DNA of 64,000 nt from Desulfurellaceae bacterium bin18 (GTDB taxonomy: Bacteria > Desulfobacterota > Binatia > Bin18), in contig MPMI01000012.1 of the NCBI GenBank assembly GCA_002238415.1, positions 50,612 through 114,611 on the forward strand, read 5' to 3'. Below, piece after piece: positions 41,232 through 50,493 of the stretch. Made by a program: the position numbers and the translations under genes. Position 1 is the first letter of the stretch. Each line of letters starts with the position of its first letter. The notes below the pieces were generated by a model, which saw only the letters and a program-made list of their open reading frames with translations, ran no database searches and was not told the DNA's origin.

Positions 41232-43961
41232 TCAGCGGCCAAACAAGGTGTCGAGTCCTTTTTGGAGCAATTGTTGTTCCAGGCTGGGTGCCTTTTCCGG
41301 CTCTTCAGACTCAGGCTTTCTCTTTGGAGGCAGAATTTTGTCCAGGACTTTTTCTTGAATTTTGTCCTGGACCACGTCTTGCAGGGCTCTGGTCGCCGCA
41401 CGCTGGATAAGGGTGCCGATCTGCTGAGCGTCCAGGGTTGGGCGAACGGCGGGAAAAACGCCGGTCAGAGCAAACGGAATTTCCACGCGGTCCTCGGCGT
41501 TGGCAATATATCGCAGCTCTTTTGTCGCTCGCATGAGGTCGGACGAGAGGGCTTGAGAAAGCGTCAGCGAAGCGGTCGCATCGACCTGTTGTTCAAAGTC
41601 CATCCAGCCGGCTGCCTGTGTCCGAAAGTCACGCGCAGCAATATGGAGGCGGTCGAGCCTGATTTTCCCATTGCCGAGCGAGAACTGGCTGGCAAACTCA
41701 TCAAACTCGGTGTGGGGAGAGGCGAAAACTTCTGGATATTTATCCCGGAGCCGTTGCGGCAGGACGAGCGATAAGCCCGGAACGCCGGTCAGGCCGGACA
41801 AAACGCCTTCAGCCAGATTGAACTCTCGTAGTTCTCCATCCATAATCTCGGCCTTTCCCTGCCCGTGCAGGGTTGGCTTGAGGGCATCCCAGGTGTGGCC
41901 ACGTCCCGAGACCGTGAAGGCGAGCGAGGCCACCCCCTGGACCGGCGGATCTGTCTGCGCAAGTGCCGAGCGAAAGAATGCCGTGAGACTGACGGCATCT
42001 ACCTGAGTGGTGACAGCCATGCGCGGGGGCTCCGTTCCAAAATTATACTGCCCGCTGCCATCAAGCCTGCCCTCAAAGGCGTGCAGATTGAAACTGTCGA
42101 TCTTGGCGACCTGGTCGGCGACTGAGGAATCAAGCTGCAAGTCGGTATAGTGCACCTGGGCAACGCGGCCCTGTTTGGATGACAGTTGACCTGCATGGCG
42201 GAGGTCTCCGTTTTGCAGCCAGACCCGGCCCGTGGCGGACACCGCTTCGAGCAGGTCCTCTGAGGCTTGGAGTTGAATGTCTGCCATTCTCAGTACCGGC
42301 GCGTGCAATTCATAGGCGGCTTTCAGTGGCTGAAATTGTTCAACCTGAGCCTCAAGTTGAAGCACTGATTCTCCAATGCGGGCCGTCGTCTTGGTCAGCT
42401 CGGCCCCCTGACCCGTCAAGGTGATTGCTGCCTGAATATCCGTCAGCGGCTTTGGTAACTGTTCTGGAGTGGCGCTTCCGTCTTGGAGGCTCAAAGTCCC
42501 TGTGAGTTTGGGGAGTTGTTCTGTTGTGAGTGGCCCGGATACTTGCAAATGCGTCTCGAAGCTGCCCGCCATGCCGTAGTCCTGGAGGAGGGGCAGGAAG
42601 CTATGCAGTTCTGCGAGCTCGGCCCGATTCGAGTCTACAGTCAGGTCGAGGGTAGGGGCGTCAAAGCCAACATTACCGCTAACCGTCAGAGTCAGCGTAT
42701 GCAGATTGAGCGTAAGTTCCTGGAAGGCGGCCGCCTGTGGTGTCAGTCGTGCCTGAGTCGAGAGGGCGAAGACACTACCGGTCGACTTGTTGAAGAGTTC
42801 GCCAAAACGCAGGGCGCTGTCGGTTGCCTCGACCTGGCCCGTCAGCGCTAGATTGGCAGGTATACCGCTCGCCTGGACGGTTACGGAGACGGGCCCCTCA
42901 ACGCTGAGGTCTGGGGGCAGGTGTTCACCCACCGGATCAAACTGTCGGACGCGCTCAAGGGCAAGCGGTCCTAGCGTCACGGTGGCGTCCAGCGTACTCT
43001 CGGCGAGCGGGTCCTGGACCTCAGCACCAAGCGGGCCGAAGCTGCCCGTGACTTGGATATTGGGTACTCTGGAATCGAAGAGAGCCGCTTGCAGGTCCAT
43101 ATTGGAGAGGTGCAGGGCACCGACACGACCGGATACATCGGTTGTCAGATTGAGTGGACCGGAAATGCCCAGCCCTGATGGGATGTGTTGGGCAATATCC
43201 GGCAGGGTTTGTTGCAGGGTGTTCAGGTCGAGTTGACTGATCGTGAGGCTGCCTTCGAGTGGAATGGTGTTGACATCATCCAGCCCTTGGTCGACCGGCC
43301 CGGCCTGCACGTCTAGGCTGATATTCTGCTGGTCTGAGAAGATGGCCGCGTCAAGTTCGAAACGCACCGGCTCATCAAGACTCACGTCGTGCGCCCGCAG
43401 GTCGAGTTGGGTTACCCGAAAATCCGTCCCAGCCTGTTGGTCCATATAGCGGACATCTCCATTTTGGATATCGAGGAAGGCGACCAGGAACAGCAAGGGA
43501 GGAGCCGCTGTTGCGTCACTCTCTTGCAATGTCTCTTGTGGCGTTTCTTGCGGTGTGCTCGTCGTTGCGGTCTGGCTCAGGCTAGCGAAGTTGAACTGTC
43601 CCTGCTCATCGCGGATAAGCTGAATCTGCGGGTGGTGAAGGATCAGACGGCTGACCTGGATTTCCTGAGACAAGAGCGGCCACAGAGCAACATTCACTTG
43701 GAGGTCATCGGCCCGGACAAAGGCGTCAGCCGAAAAGGCCGGATCGTCGGCAATGCGAAACTGTGTCAGGCGCGCGCCTATCCCGCCCCACACGGTCACA
43801 CCGACTTCCTGGACCTCAACCTCTCGACCGAGTGTCTGTTCGACTTGGTGCAGAATCCGGTCTTTGTTACTGGCAACCAAGCTGTTGAGGTTAATGAGGG
43901 CAAAGGCGAGCAGGCCGACTGCAATAAGAAGAACCGTGCCAATGATCAACAGCGTGCGCAT
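41232..43961 (-). CDS. AsmA-family envelope protein
   Basis: 909 residues with an N-terminal membrane anchor (LLIGTVLLIAVGLLAFAL). The N-terminal half has the AsmA start (INLNSLVASNKDRILHQVEQ) and many amphipathic beta-strands; the C-terminal ~250 residues contain the conserved AsmA_2 block (VQGVASLAFTVSGRGHTW, LAEGVLSGLTGVPGLSLVLP). The last ~50 residues are charged. AsmA/TamB-like proteins are thought to bridge lipid transport between membranes, which fits the Mla operon elsewhere in the window. Confidence 0.88.
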   Translation of the reverse strand: MRTLLIIGTVLLIAVGLLAFALINLNSLVASNKDRILHQVEQTLGREVEVQEVGVTVWGGIGARLTQFRIADDPAFSADAFVRADDLQVNVALWPLLSQEIQVSRLILHHPQIQLIRDEQGQFNFASLSQTATTSTPQETPQETLQESDATAAPPLLFLVAFLDIQNGDVRYMDQQAGTDFRVTQLDLRAHDVSLDEPVRFELDAAIFSDQQNISLDVQAGPVDQGLDDVNTIPLEGSLTISQLDLNTLQQTLPDIAQHIPSGLGISGPLNLTTDVSGRVGALHLSNMDLQAALFDSRVPNIQVTGSFGPLGAEVQDPLAESTLDATVTLGPLALERVRQFDPVGEHLPPDLSVEGPVSVTVQASGIPANLALTGQVEATDSALRFGELFNKSTGSVFALSTQARLTPQAAAFQELTLNLHTLTLTVSGNVGFDAPTLDLTVDSNRAELAELHSFLPLLQDYGMAGSFETHLQVSGPLTTEQLPKLTGTLSLQDGSATPEQLPKPLTDIQAAITLTGQGAELTKTTARIGESVLQLEAQVEQFQPLKAAYELHAPVLRMADIQLQASEDLLEAVSATGRVWLQNGDLRHAGQLSSKQGRVAQVHYTDLQLDSSVADQVAKIDSFNLHAFEGRLDGSGQYNFGTEPPRMAVTTQVDAVSLTAFFRSALAQTDPPVQGVASLAFTVSGRGHTWDALKPTLHGQGKAEIMDGELREFNLAEGVLSGLTGVPGLSLVLPQRLRDKYPEVFASPHTEFDEFASQFSLGNGKIRLDRLHIAARDFRTQAAGWMDFEQQVDATASLTLSQALSSDLMRATKELRYIANAEDRVEIPFALTGVFPAVRPTLDAQQIGTLIQRAATRALQDVVQDKIQEKVLDKILPPKRKPESEEPEKAPSLEQQLLQKGLDTLFGR

Positions 43962-44010
43962 CGCACCATCTCCTCATGCGGAAGCATATATCTACGCCCT
44001 CTCCCCGAAC

Positions 44011-44724
44011 CTATACGATGTCCAGAATTTCGGAAATGCTGCGGATCACATGCCGGGGCTGAGTCGAGCTGTCCGGTGGATCAGTGTCCGACCGCGACCA
44101 GATTAAAACCGAGCGCATACCCGCCCGATTGGCGCCGACAATATCCTGCTGGAGGGAATCTCCGACAAAATATGCTTGGTTCGGTGCACAGTCGGCTTGG
44201 GCAAGGGCGTGCGAAAAAATGGCTGAGTCCGGCTTGCAGGACTGGGCGTCCTCACTGCTGAGGAGGGAGTCAAAGCAGGGGCCGAGTCGAGAGAGTTGTA
44301 GCAGGTGTGAAAACTGGTCGTTGTCGGCATTGCTGACAATACCGAGGTGGAGGCCGCGCTGACGTAACGCGACCAAGGTCTCGGTGACTCCGTCCCGTAA
44401 GCAAAAGTCCTGCTCGCGGCGTTGGTGTTGAGCAGCCCGGTAGCGGGCGAGCTGTTCCTGGGTGAAGGTGGTTCCAAACTGGGCCGCGGTAGCCTGCAAA
44501 GCATCTTGGAACATATCGCGGTGCAGATAATACGGGCGGGGCAGGTATTGGTAAAACACGTTTTTCAGAGCTGACCGATAGGCCCGTCGAATGTCTTGCG
44601 ACGTTGCAGTGATCCCCGCTGCCCGGGCCAACTCGATTAGGCAGGCGCGCTCTCCCGGTGCGGTTGTTTCATAGTCAAACAGAGTCCCACCAAAATCAAA
44701 GAAAACTGCTCGTGCGTCTGCCAT
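44011..44724 (-). CDS. HAD-family hydrolase
   Basis: 237 residues with a Rossmann core and a helical cap. Motif I is FFDFGGT (nucleophile D10); the usual second Asp is Gly (G12), which occurs in some HAD groups but weakens a phosphatase prediction. Motif II is IVSNADNDQF, and motifs III/IV lie around KPDSAIF and YFVGDSLQQDIVGANRAG. It follows asmA by 49 nt upstream of its start order on the same strand. Substrate unknown. Confidence 0.88.
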   Translation of the reverse strand: MADARAVFFDFGGTLFDYETTAPGERACLIELARAAGITATSQDIRRAYRSALKNVFYQYLPRPYYLHRDMFQDALQATAAQFGTTFTQEQLARYRAAQHQRREQDFCLRDGVTETLVALRQRGLHLGIVSNADNDQFSHLLQLSRLGPCFDSLLSSEDAQSCKPDSAIFSHALAQADCAPNQAYFVGDSLQQDIVGANRAGMRSVLIWSRSDTDPPDSSTQPRHVIRSISEILDIV

Positions 44725-44901
44725 ACCGTGCCTTGATTCTTTTCAGTTCTGGGGCAGGAGAGTAGAGAGGCCATGGAGGCGTGTCAAGCAAAGACGCGGG
44801 TGACGGCAGGATTAGGGACCACAGGGCGTTTTGCCCTTGAAGTACGATTGATCAAGTAATACTCTTACTGGTAATGCTCAATGTTTAGTGGAGGAGATAG
44901 C

Positions 44902-45129
44902 ATGAAAGTCACGGTGAAAGGGCAGGTGACTATTCCGATACAGATTCGGGAAAAACTGGGCATTACGCCTAACAGCGAGGTGGACTTTGTTGAAGAAGAC
45001 GGGCGGGTGTACATCAAAAGAAAAATCTCGCCTATTCCACCCATCAGTCGCTTTCATCGGTTCCGTGGGGCAGCAACCGTCAAAATGACAACGGACGAAA
45101 TTCTCGCGTTGACCAGAGGCGAAGAATGA
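44902..45129 (+). CDS. AbrB-type antitoxin
   Basis: 75 residues from ATG at 44902, with GGAGGAGATA upstream. MKVTVKGQVTIPIQIREKLG is the swapped-hairpin AbrB/MazE DNA-binding fold. The C-terminal half, with TTDEILALTRGEE, binds the toxin. The stop overlaps the PIN gene start by 4 nt (ATGA). It is expected to repress its own promoter around 44840-44900. Confidence 0.93.
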   Translation: MKVTVKGQVTIPIQIREKLGITPNSEVDFVEEDGRVYIKRKISPIPPISRFHRFRGAATVKMTTDEILALTRGEE

Positions 45130-45545
45130 CCCCCTTTCTCGTGGACTCCAATATTCTCCTGGATATTTTTGAGGACGATGCACAATGGGCGGACTGGTCT
45201 GAAACAACCTTGCACCAGTATGCAACGTCACTCACCCCAGCGATCAACCCCATCATCTACGCCGAGGTATCTGTCGGTTTCGCCCGCATTGAGGAACTGG
45301 AAGCGGCCTTGTCCGGCTGCGGAATCCATATGATCGCCATACCCAGAGAAGCCCTCTTTCTGTCCGGAAAAGCATTCCTCGCTTACAAGAAGAGAGGTGG
45401 GACAAAAAGCTCGGTCCTGCCCGATTTTTTTATTGGTGCGCATGCCGCGGTAAGCGGCTTATCGCTGATGACACGGGATGCGTCCCGGTATCAGTCCTAC
45501 TTCCCCGGTGTGCAATTGATTACCCCTACGGCTCGGTTGGGCTGA
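45126..45545 (+). CDS. vapC: PIN-domain toxin, VapC type
   Basis: 139 residues. Acidic catalytic residues: FLVDSNILLDIF (Asp), a Glu in IYAEVSVGF, PDFFIGAHAAV (Asp) and LMTRDASRYQSYFP (Asp). The terminal YQSYFPGVQLI is typical of the AbrB-linked VapC group. It forms a pair with the AbrB-type antitoxin through an ATGA overlap. Independent of the phd/vapC pair at 7.7-8.4 kb. Confidence 0.93.
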   Translation: MTPFLVDSNILLDIFEDDAQWADWSETTLHQYATSLTPAINPIIYAEVSVGFARIEELEAALSGCGIHMIAIPREALFLSGKAFLAYKKRGGTKSSVLPDFFIGAHAAVSGLSLMTRDASRYQSYFPGVQLITPTARLG

Positions 45546-45598
45546 CAGTAAGGTCGGCGAGGGTAACACCGAGCAGGACGAAGATATATCGCAGGCTC

Positions 45599-46597
45599 CT
45601 ATATCCGCAGGACTGCCGCGCCGTTGAGCTGTCCGTTTTTCATTCGTTTTAATGCGGTGTTCGCCCGTGCCAAGGGATATTCTTCGGTCTCGGTATGAAG
45701 CGGGATGCTGTGGGCCAGGTGGAGCAAGTCTCGTCCGTCCTGGCGGGTGTTGGCCGTGACGCTGCAAATGGTGCGCTCATAGAAGAGGGTATCGGCATAA
45801 TCGAGCGGCGGAATCCGGGTCATATGGACGCCGGCCAGGGCCAGGGTTCCGCCGCGGTCCAGCGCTGCCAGGGCCGGAGGGACCAGGTTCCCGGCTGGGG
45901 CAAAGATAATCGCGGCATGAAGCTTCTCCGGCAGAGGATCGGTGATCTCTCCGGCCCAGGTGGCGCCTAACCGGGTAGCGAGGGCGCGGTGTGTCTGGCC
46001 GCGCGTCACCACATAGACCTCGCAGTCCCAATGTCGGGCAATCTGGATGACAATATGGGCGGACCCCCCAAAGCCGTACAAGCCCAGGCGCTGTTTGGGT
46101 TGGATGCCGCACCGCTGCAAGGCGCGGTAACCGATAATCCCCGCACACAGAAACGGAGCCGCTTCCACTGAGGAGAGCGCAGCGGGCAGGGGGTATACAA
46201 ATGCCTCTGGAGCGACAACATACTCGGCATAGCCGCCATGTTTGGTATAGCCGGTAAATTGCGGCTGCTGACACAGATTTTCATCTCCGCGCCGACAGTA
46301 GTCACATTGCGTACAGGCGGCGTACAGCCAGGCTACGCCGACCCGGTCGCCTTCCTTGAGGCGCTGTACGCCGGCTCCGCGGCGGGTCACGCTGCCGACG
46401 ATTTCATGGCCCGGAATAACGGGACTGCGCTGGGCCGGCAGGTCGCCTTCGGCAATATGCAGGTCGGTCCGACACACCCCGCAGACCTCAACCCGAATAA
46501 GGACTTCGCCCTGGGCCGGCTGGGGAGTTGGGAGGTCCAGGGCGTGGAGCGGGTGGGTCTCGATCGGTCCGGGAGCAACAACAGCCATGGCGTGCAT
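45599..46597 (-). CDS. zinc-dependent alcohol dehydrogenase family protein
   Basis: 332 residues, MDR family. Catalytic zinc residues are in EVCGVCRTDLH and GHEIVG; the structural zinc Cys cluster is CTQCDYCRRGDENLC. The NAD(P) fold has LGLYGFGGSAHIVIQIA. The family oxidises alcohols or reduces aldehydes. It begins 10 nt after the DNA methyltransferase gene, so it may be read on the same transcript despite the unrelated function. Confidence 0.92.
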   Translation of the reverse strand: MHAMAVVAPGPIETHPLHALDLPTPQPAQGEVLIRVEVCGVCRTDLHIAEGDLPAQRSPVIPGHEIVGSVTRRGAGVQRLKEGDRVGVAWLYAACTQCDYCRRGDENLCQQPQFTGYTKHGGYAEYVVAPEAFVYPLPAALSSVEAAPFLCAGIIGYRALQRCGIQPKQRLGLYGFGGSAHIVIQIARHWDCEVYVVTRGQTHRALATRLGATWAGEITDPLPEKLHAAIIFAPAGNLVPPALAALDRGGTLALAGVHMTRIPPLDYADTLFYERTICSVTANTRQDGRDLLHLAHSIPLHTETEEYPLARANTALKRMKNGQLNGAAVLRI

Positions 46598-46607
46598 CGG
46601 ATTCCCC

Positions 46608-47903
46608 TTATGCGGTCAACCGAAAATACCGAAAGCCGCCACCGCCTCTCCAGCGCAGGCGCTTACTGACGCCGGTCTGATCTGTTCCCTCGATAACGGC
46701 TCGGAGGCGAGGCAGGATGTGCGTATTGCACTGGGGGCCGTTCTCAATCAGGAGCCACTGGCGGCCCATTTTGTGAGCCACCGCGCCGGTGGTGCCGGAC
46801 CCGGCGTAGGCATCCAGGACCCAGTCGCCGGGCTGGGTGGTCATGCCGATAATGCGTTTGAGCAGGGCTTCCGGTTTCTTTCCCTTGATGAAGGTCACGC
46901 CTCCTTCCTCCCCCAGACTGGTGGTTTTGATGTCGGCCCAGAAGTCACCCGGATGAAGGGTCAGATAGTCATCGGCAAATAATAAGCGCATGCGTGGCTG
47001 GGCGCTGTGCATATTGTAGTGGGCCGTGACGATATAGAGCCGGCGTTGGACGGTTTCGACGCTGAACGCCCCGGTGTGGGGGGGGAGGGTCGCCCGTTTC
47101 TGGTCCGCACGCTGTTTTGCCGTGGCGCTGGTCGAGCAGGTTCGGACGATACGCCAGGCATTCTCAGCCAGCCATTCCGGTGTTGGATGGGAGCGGCCCT
47201 CACGCTGGTAGACGGTGGCCACGGGTTCCAGGGAGAAAGACCTGCAGATCGCATCGGCTCGCTGAATATCGTCTGCGGTTCGGTCCTGATTAGCTAGAAT
47301 CGCTTTAAGCCTGCGGATGGCCTGCCGAGAAGCCTGACCGACGACCCAGCGATACTCCGGATCCCAACTGGCTTTGGCGATGCGTTCGGGATGCAGGTTG
47401 CGAATGCCCGACTTGCCGACCAGGATGATGTACTCTTTGAGTCGCGGCAGACTGCCCTGCGTAATGACGTGGACCATCTTGAAGCCGGTTGGCTCGGCCA
47501 TTTTGACACAGATCGTCTTCAGGTTCTGCTCGCCCATCAGGTCGGCCAGCAGGAGATAGAGGCGGGCAAATTCATTGTCATCGATCTGGATGGCGAGAAA
47601 GCCATCTTCGCGTAGCAAGGCCCACAGGAGTTCGAGACGAGGCTTGAGTGCCTCAAGCCATTGGTGATGGTCGCTGCCGTCCGGGTAGAGCGGGATGGCA
47701 TTGCCGGTATTGTAGGGCGGATCGAGGTAAATACATTGAATGCTGTTGGCATACTCTTTCGACAATGCCTTCAGCACGGGTAAATTATCGCCAAAAATAA
47801 TCCGATTATCGAAAAAGGCAGGCCCAAGCGGTAAGGTGGGCGCAGTCCAGGCCAGGCTGGGGTCTGCAACGAGGCGAAACGTGGTGTCAGTGCATGTGGT
47901 CAT
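46608..47903 (-). CDS. orphan site-specific DNA methyltransferase (type III Mod-like)
   Basis: 431 residues. Catalytic motif IV is DPPYNTGN, ahead of the S-adenosylmethionine motif DAYAGSGTTGAVAHKMG near the C-terminus, the order of beta-class amino-methyltransferases such as type III Mod. The middle region (FKMVHVITQGSLPRLKEYII to ~300) would be target recognition. No res helicase or other endonuclease is adjacent, so it may be solitary, used for regulation or self-protection. Spaced 10 nt from the alcohol dehydrogenase gene. Confidence 0.9.
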   Translation of the reverse strand: MTTCTDTTFRLVADPSLAWTAPTLPLGPAFFDNRIIFGDNLPVLKALSKEYANSIQCIYLDPPYNTGNAIPLYPDGSDHHQWLEALKPRLELLWALLREDGFLAIQIDDNEFARLYLLLADLMGEQNLKTICVKMAEPTGFKMVHVITQGSLPRLKEYIILVGKSGIRNLHPERIAKASWDPEYRWVVGQASRQAIRRLKAILANQDRTADDIQRADAICRSFSLEPVATVYQREGRSHPTPEWLAENAWRIVRTCSTSATAKQRADQKRATLPPHTGAFSVETVQRRLYIVTAHYNMHSAQPRMRLLFADDYLTLHPGDFWADIKTTSLGEEGGVTFIKGKKPEALLKRIIGMTTQPGDWVLDAYAGSGTTGAVAHKMGRQWLLIENGPQCNTHILPRLRAVIEGTDQTGVSKRLRWRGGGGFRYFRLTA

Positions 47904-47983
47904 GGGCGCTACACGAACGGGCCGCTCTTCAGTCCATACCGCTTTGTGCAGTTGGTAGACAAGCGGTGCCGAACAGTGGGGAG

Positions 47984-48036
47984 GTCTTTTGGGTCTGTTG
48001 AGTCTTTAGGGTCTTTGGGGTCAAGACTCAACAGAC
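47984..48036. repeat. 9-bp direct repeats overlapping a 14-bp hairpin after the GH65 gene
   Basis: GTCTTTTGG, GTCTGTTGA, GTCTTTAGG and GTCTTTGGG are four head-to-tail 9-bp units (47984-48019). A perfect inverted repeat, GTCTGTTGAGTCTT (47993-48006) and AAGACTCAACAGAC (48023-48036), overlaps them. It lies 36 nt past the GH65 stop on the minus strand and could end that transcript. Confidence 0.75.
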
Positions 48037-48071
48037 TCAATGACTCAACGAACACATGTCGTGGGAGGAGT

Positions 48072-50477
48072 CTACTCCAGGGCAAACGCCTGGGTTTCTC
48101 CTGGTCTAAGTTCGGAGACCTGTCCGGCAATGCCAATACGAGCCGGCGGATGCCAACCGGAGTCAAATGTCACGTGCAAGGTGTGTTGCGTCGCTCTGAC
48201 GGAGAACCAATTACCGCGGTATTGAAAGCGAAAGGCGAGGCCGGAGGAGAGCGACTCGGGCAGACAGGGCCGAAACCAGACCGTATCGTCCCGTGTTTCC
48301 ATTCCCATATAACAGCGCTGGACCAGGTCGATTGTGCCGGCCATCACCCCGGCGTGAATCCCTTCGTCCGTCGTGCCGCCCTGAATATCGTTGATATCGC
48401 TTTCCAATGCCTCAAGAAAAAGCTGCCACGAGCGCTGGGGGTCGATCCGGGCCAAAACCCAGGCATGGACGACCCGGCTCAAGGTTGAGCCATGCGAGGT
48501 CCGCTGAAAATAGTAGTCGATGGTGGTGCGGAGCGTGGTAGGGTCCATGGGATAGCCGAGCTGCCGCAAGAGGCGAATCACTTCATCCATAGGCAGCAGG
48601 TAGAACAACATTAAGGCGTCGGCCTGCTTGGCGACCTGATAGCGATCCGGGCTATCGTTCTCCGCCTCAAGGATGCGGTCGAGCCGATGAATGTCACCAT
48701 ATTTCTTCCGATAGCCGTCCCAGTCAAACTCCTGCAAAGTTTCAAAACCCTCAAATTGACTCAGCATACCGTCGCCGTGGAAGACCACCCGCATCTTCCT
48801 GGTGATGTCTGTCCAGCGCTCCAGGGCCTGCTCGCTCAGCTCCAGTTGTGATCGCAGGACCTTGCTCCTCTCCGCAGGCAGGAGGGCGAGGACATCGAGG
48901 GCGCGCTGGAGGGTCCAGACCGCCATGACGTTGGTGTAGGCGTTATTGTTCAGACCGGGTGTCTCGGAGCCAGGATAGCTTTCATGGTATTCGTCCGGTC
49001 CCATCACACCGCGGATTTCATAGCGTTCGAGCTCTGGATTATACGTTGCAGCGCTGGCCCAGAACCGGGCAATGTCCACGATCACCTCCGCGCCATAGAG
49101 CGATAAAAAGTCGGTATCCAGGGTCGTCTGATAATACTGCCAGACATTATAGGCAATGGCGATGTTCACGTGTCGCTGGAGCGCACTATGGTCCGGAATC
49201 CACCGTCCCGAACTGGGGTTGAGGTGGACGACCTGACTTTCTTCGCGCCCGTCACTACCACTCTGCCAAGGATACATCGCACCTTGATACCCGGCCAGAC
49301 GAGCGGCTGCACGCGCCTGGGGAAGGCGCCGATACCGATAGAGTAACAGGGATCGGGTCAACTCGGGCAGGCGAAAGGTGAAGAACGGCAGGACAAACAG
49401 TTCATCCCAAAAGATATGCCCCCGATATGCCTCGCCGTGGAGGCCACGCGCCGGGATGCTGACATCGAGGTCGCGGGTATGCGCTGACACGGTTTGGAGC
49501 AGATGGAAGGCGTGCAGGCGTAGTACGCGCTGTATATGTGGCTGCTCGACGATGGTGATATCGCACAGCTCCCAGACCTGCTGCCAGGCCTGCGTGTGCC
49601 GCTCGACCAGGGGCGTAAACCGCTCGGCATGATCGATGGCCTGTTTCGCGGCCAGGCGGCATTCGGCAATCGCTCGGTCGCGGGATGTAAAGAGGGCCAC
49701 GATTTTTTCAATGGTGAGGGTTTCTCCCGGCGCGACAGTGAGCGCTATATCCTGGACGACAGAACCGTTCGCGGTCTCGGTCGTGCGCTCAGGCGTGATG
49801 ACTGCCGATTGCCGGAAGAGCTGGGTCCGGGCGGCTTGCGCGATGGTTATCTGGGACTGGTTTGTACGGACCAGCAGGGCTATCCCCTCCTCACCGATTG
49901 GCTGGCTGAGGAAGGCTTCCAGATGGTCGCTGCGTAACTGTTGGTAGCGCTTCACCCCGGCGTTACGTACCCGTCCATCCAGCGCAGAGCGAATGTGCAG
50001 CCCGCCCGTCCAGTTCTCAGGAGTCAGGGTGAGACTGATGCCGGCAAGGTGTGGGTCGGCCAGACTGACAAAGCGCCGATAGCACAGGCGTGTCTCTCGG
50101 CCCTGGGGGTCACGCACGTGTAGCGTCCGCGTCAGGATGCCATGTCTGAGGTCTATCTCCCGTGTCCAGGTCAGAATTTCGTAGGCGTTCGGATGAAACC
50201 ACTCTCCGTCTTCCGGCCGAAAGGTCAGGCCGATCCAGTTCGGCAGATTCACGAAATCTTCATTTTCAACAGTCCGTCCGGCTATTTCCGTTTTCCGGCG
50301 ATTATAGCCGCCGGCGAGATAGGTGCCCGGATAGTGGATGGCGTCAGCTTCGGTCTCTTCTGCCGCTCCCCGGGTAGCAAAATAGCCGTTGCCGAGCGTG
50401 CACAAGGTTTCCCGCAGTCGCTCCTGTTCCGGGTCGAAACCATCGAATCGGACTATCCAGTCAGTCTGGTCGGCCAT
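48072..50477 (-). CDS. glycoside hydrolase family 65 disaccharide phosphorylase
   Basis: 801 residues, full-length GH65. The N-terminal beta-sandwich opens with RETLCTLGNGYFATRG; the (alpha/alpha)6 barrel has FWDELFVLPFF, YPWQSGSDGREE and the catalytic acid Glu in VMGPDEYHE. The C-terminal domain has LHVTFDSGW. Members phosphorolyse trehalose, maltose, kojibiose or nigerose to beta-glucose-1-phosphate. The downstream partner in metabolism, beta-phosphoglucomutase, is fused in the gene just upstream (16 nt gap). Trehalose is the likely substrate because that fusion also has a trehalose-6-phosphatase. Confidence 0.93.
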   Translation of the reverse strand: MADQTDWIVRFDGFDPEQERLRETLCTLGNGYFATRGAAEETEADAIHYPGTYLAGGYNRRKTEIAGRTVENEDFVNLPNWIGLTFRPEDGEWFHPNAYEILTWTREIDLRHGILTRTLHVRDPQGRETRLCYRRFVSLADPHLAGISLTLTPENWTGGLHIRSALDGRVRNAGVKRYQQLRSDHLEAFLSQPIGEEGIALLVRTNQSQITIAQAARTQLFRQSAVITPERTTETANGSVVQDIALTVAPGETLTIEKIVALFTSRDRAIAECRLAAKQAIDHAERFTPLVERHTQAWQQVWELCDITIVEQPHIQRVLRLHAFHLLQTVSAHTRDLDVSIPARGLHGEAYRGHIFWDELFVLPFFTFRLPELTRSLLLYRYRRLPQARAAARLAGYQGAMYPWQSGSDGREESQVVHLNPSSGRWIPDHSALQRHVNIAIAYNVWQYYQTTLDTDFLSLYGAEVIVDIARFWASAATYNPELERYEIRGVMGPDEYHESYPGSETPGLNNNAYTNVMAVWTLQRALDVLALLPAERSKVLRSQLELSEQALERWTDITRKMRVVFHGDGMLSQFEGFETLQEFDWDGYRKKYGDIHRLDRILEAENDSPDRYQVAKQADALMLFYLLPMDEVIRLLRQLGYPMDPTTLRTTIDYYFQRTSHGSTLSRVVHAWVLARIDPQRSWQLFLEALESDINDIQGGTTDEGIHAGVMAGTIDLVQRCYMGMETRDDTVWFRPCLPESLSSGLAFRFQYRGNWFSVRATQHTLHVTFDSGWHPPARIGIAGQVSELRPGETQAFALE

Positions 50478-50493
50478 GATAGGTCAGGCGTTG

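Noticed and set aside
47909..48166. 85-codon minus-strand frame with DPKDPKD repeats
   Set aside because: Produced by the 9-bp tandem repeat; overlaps the end of the GH65 gene.
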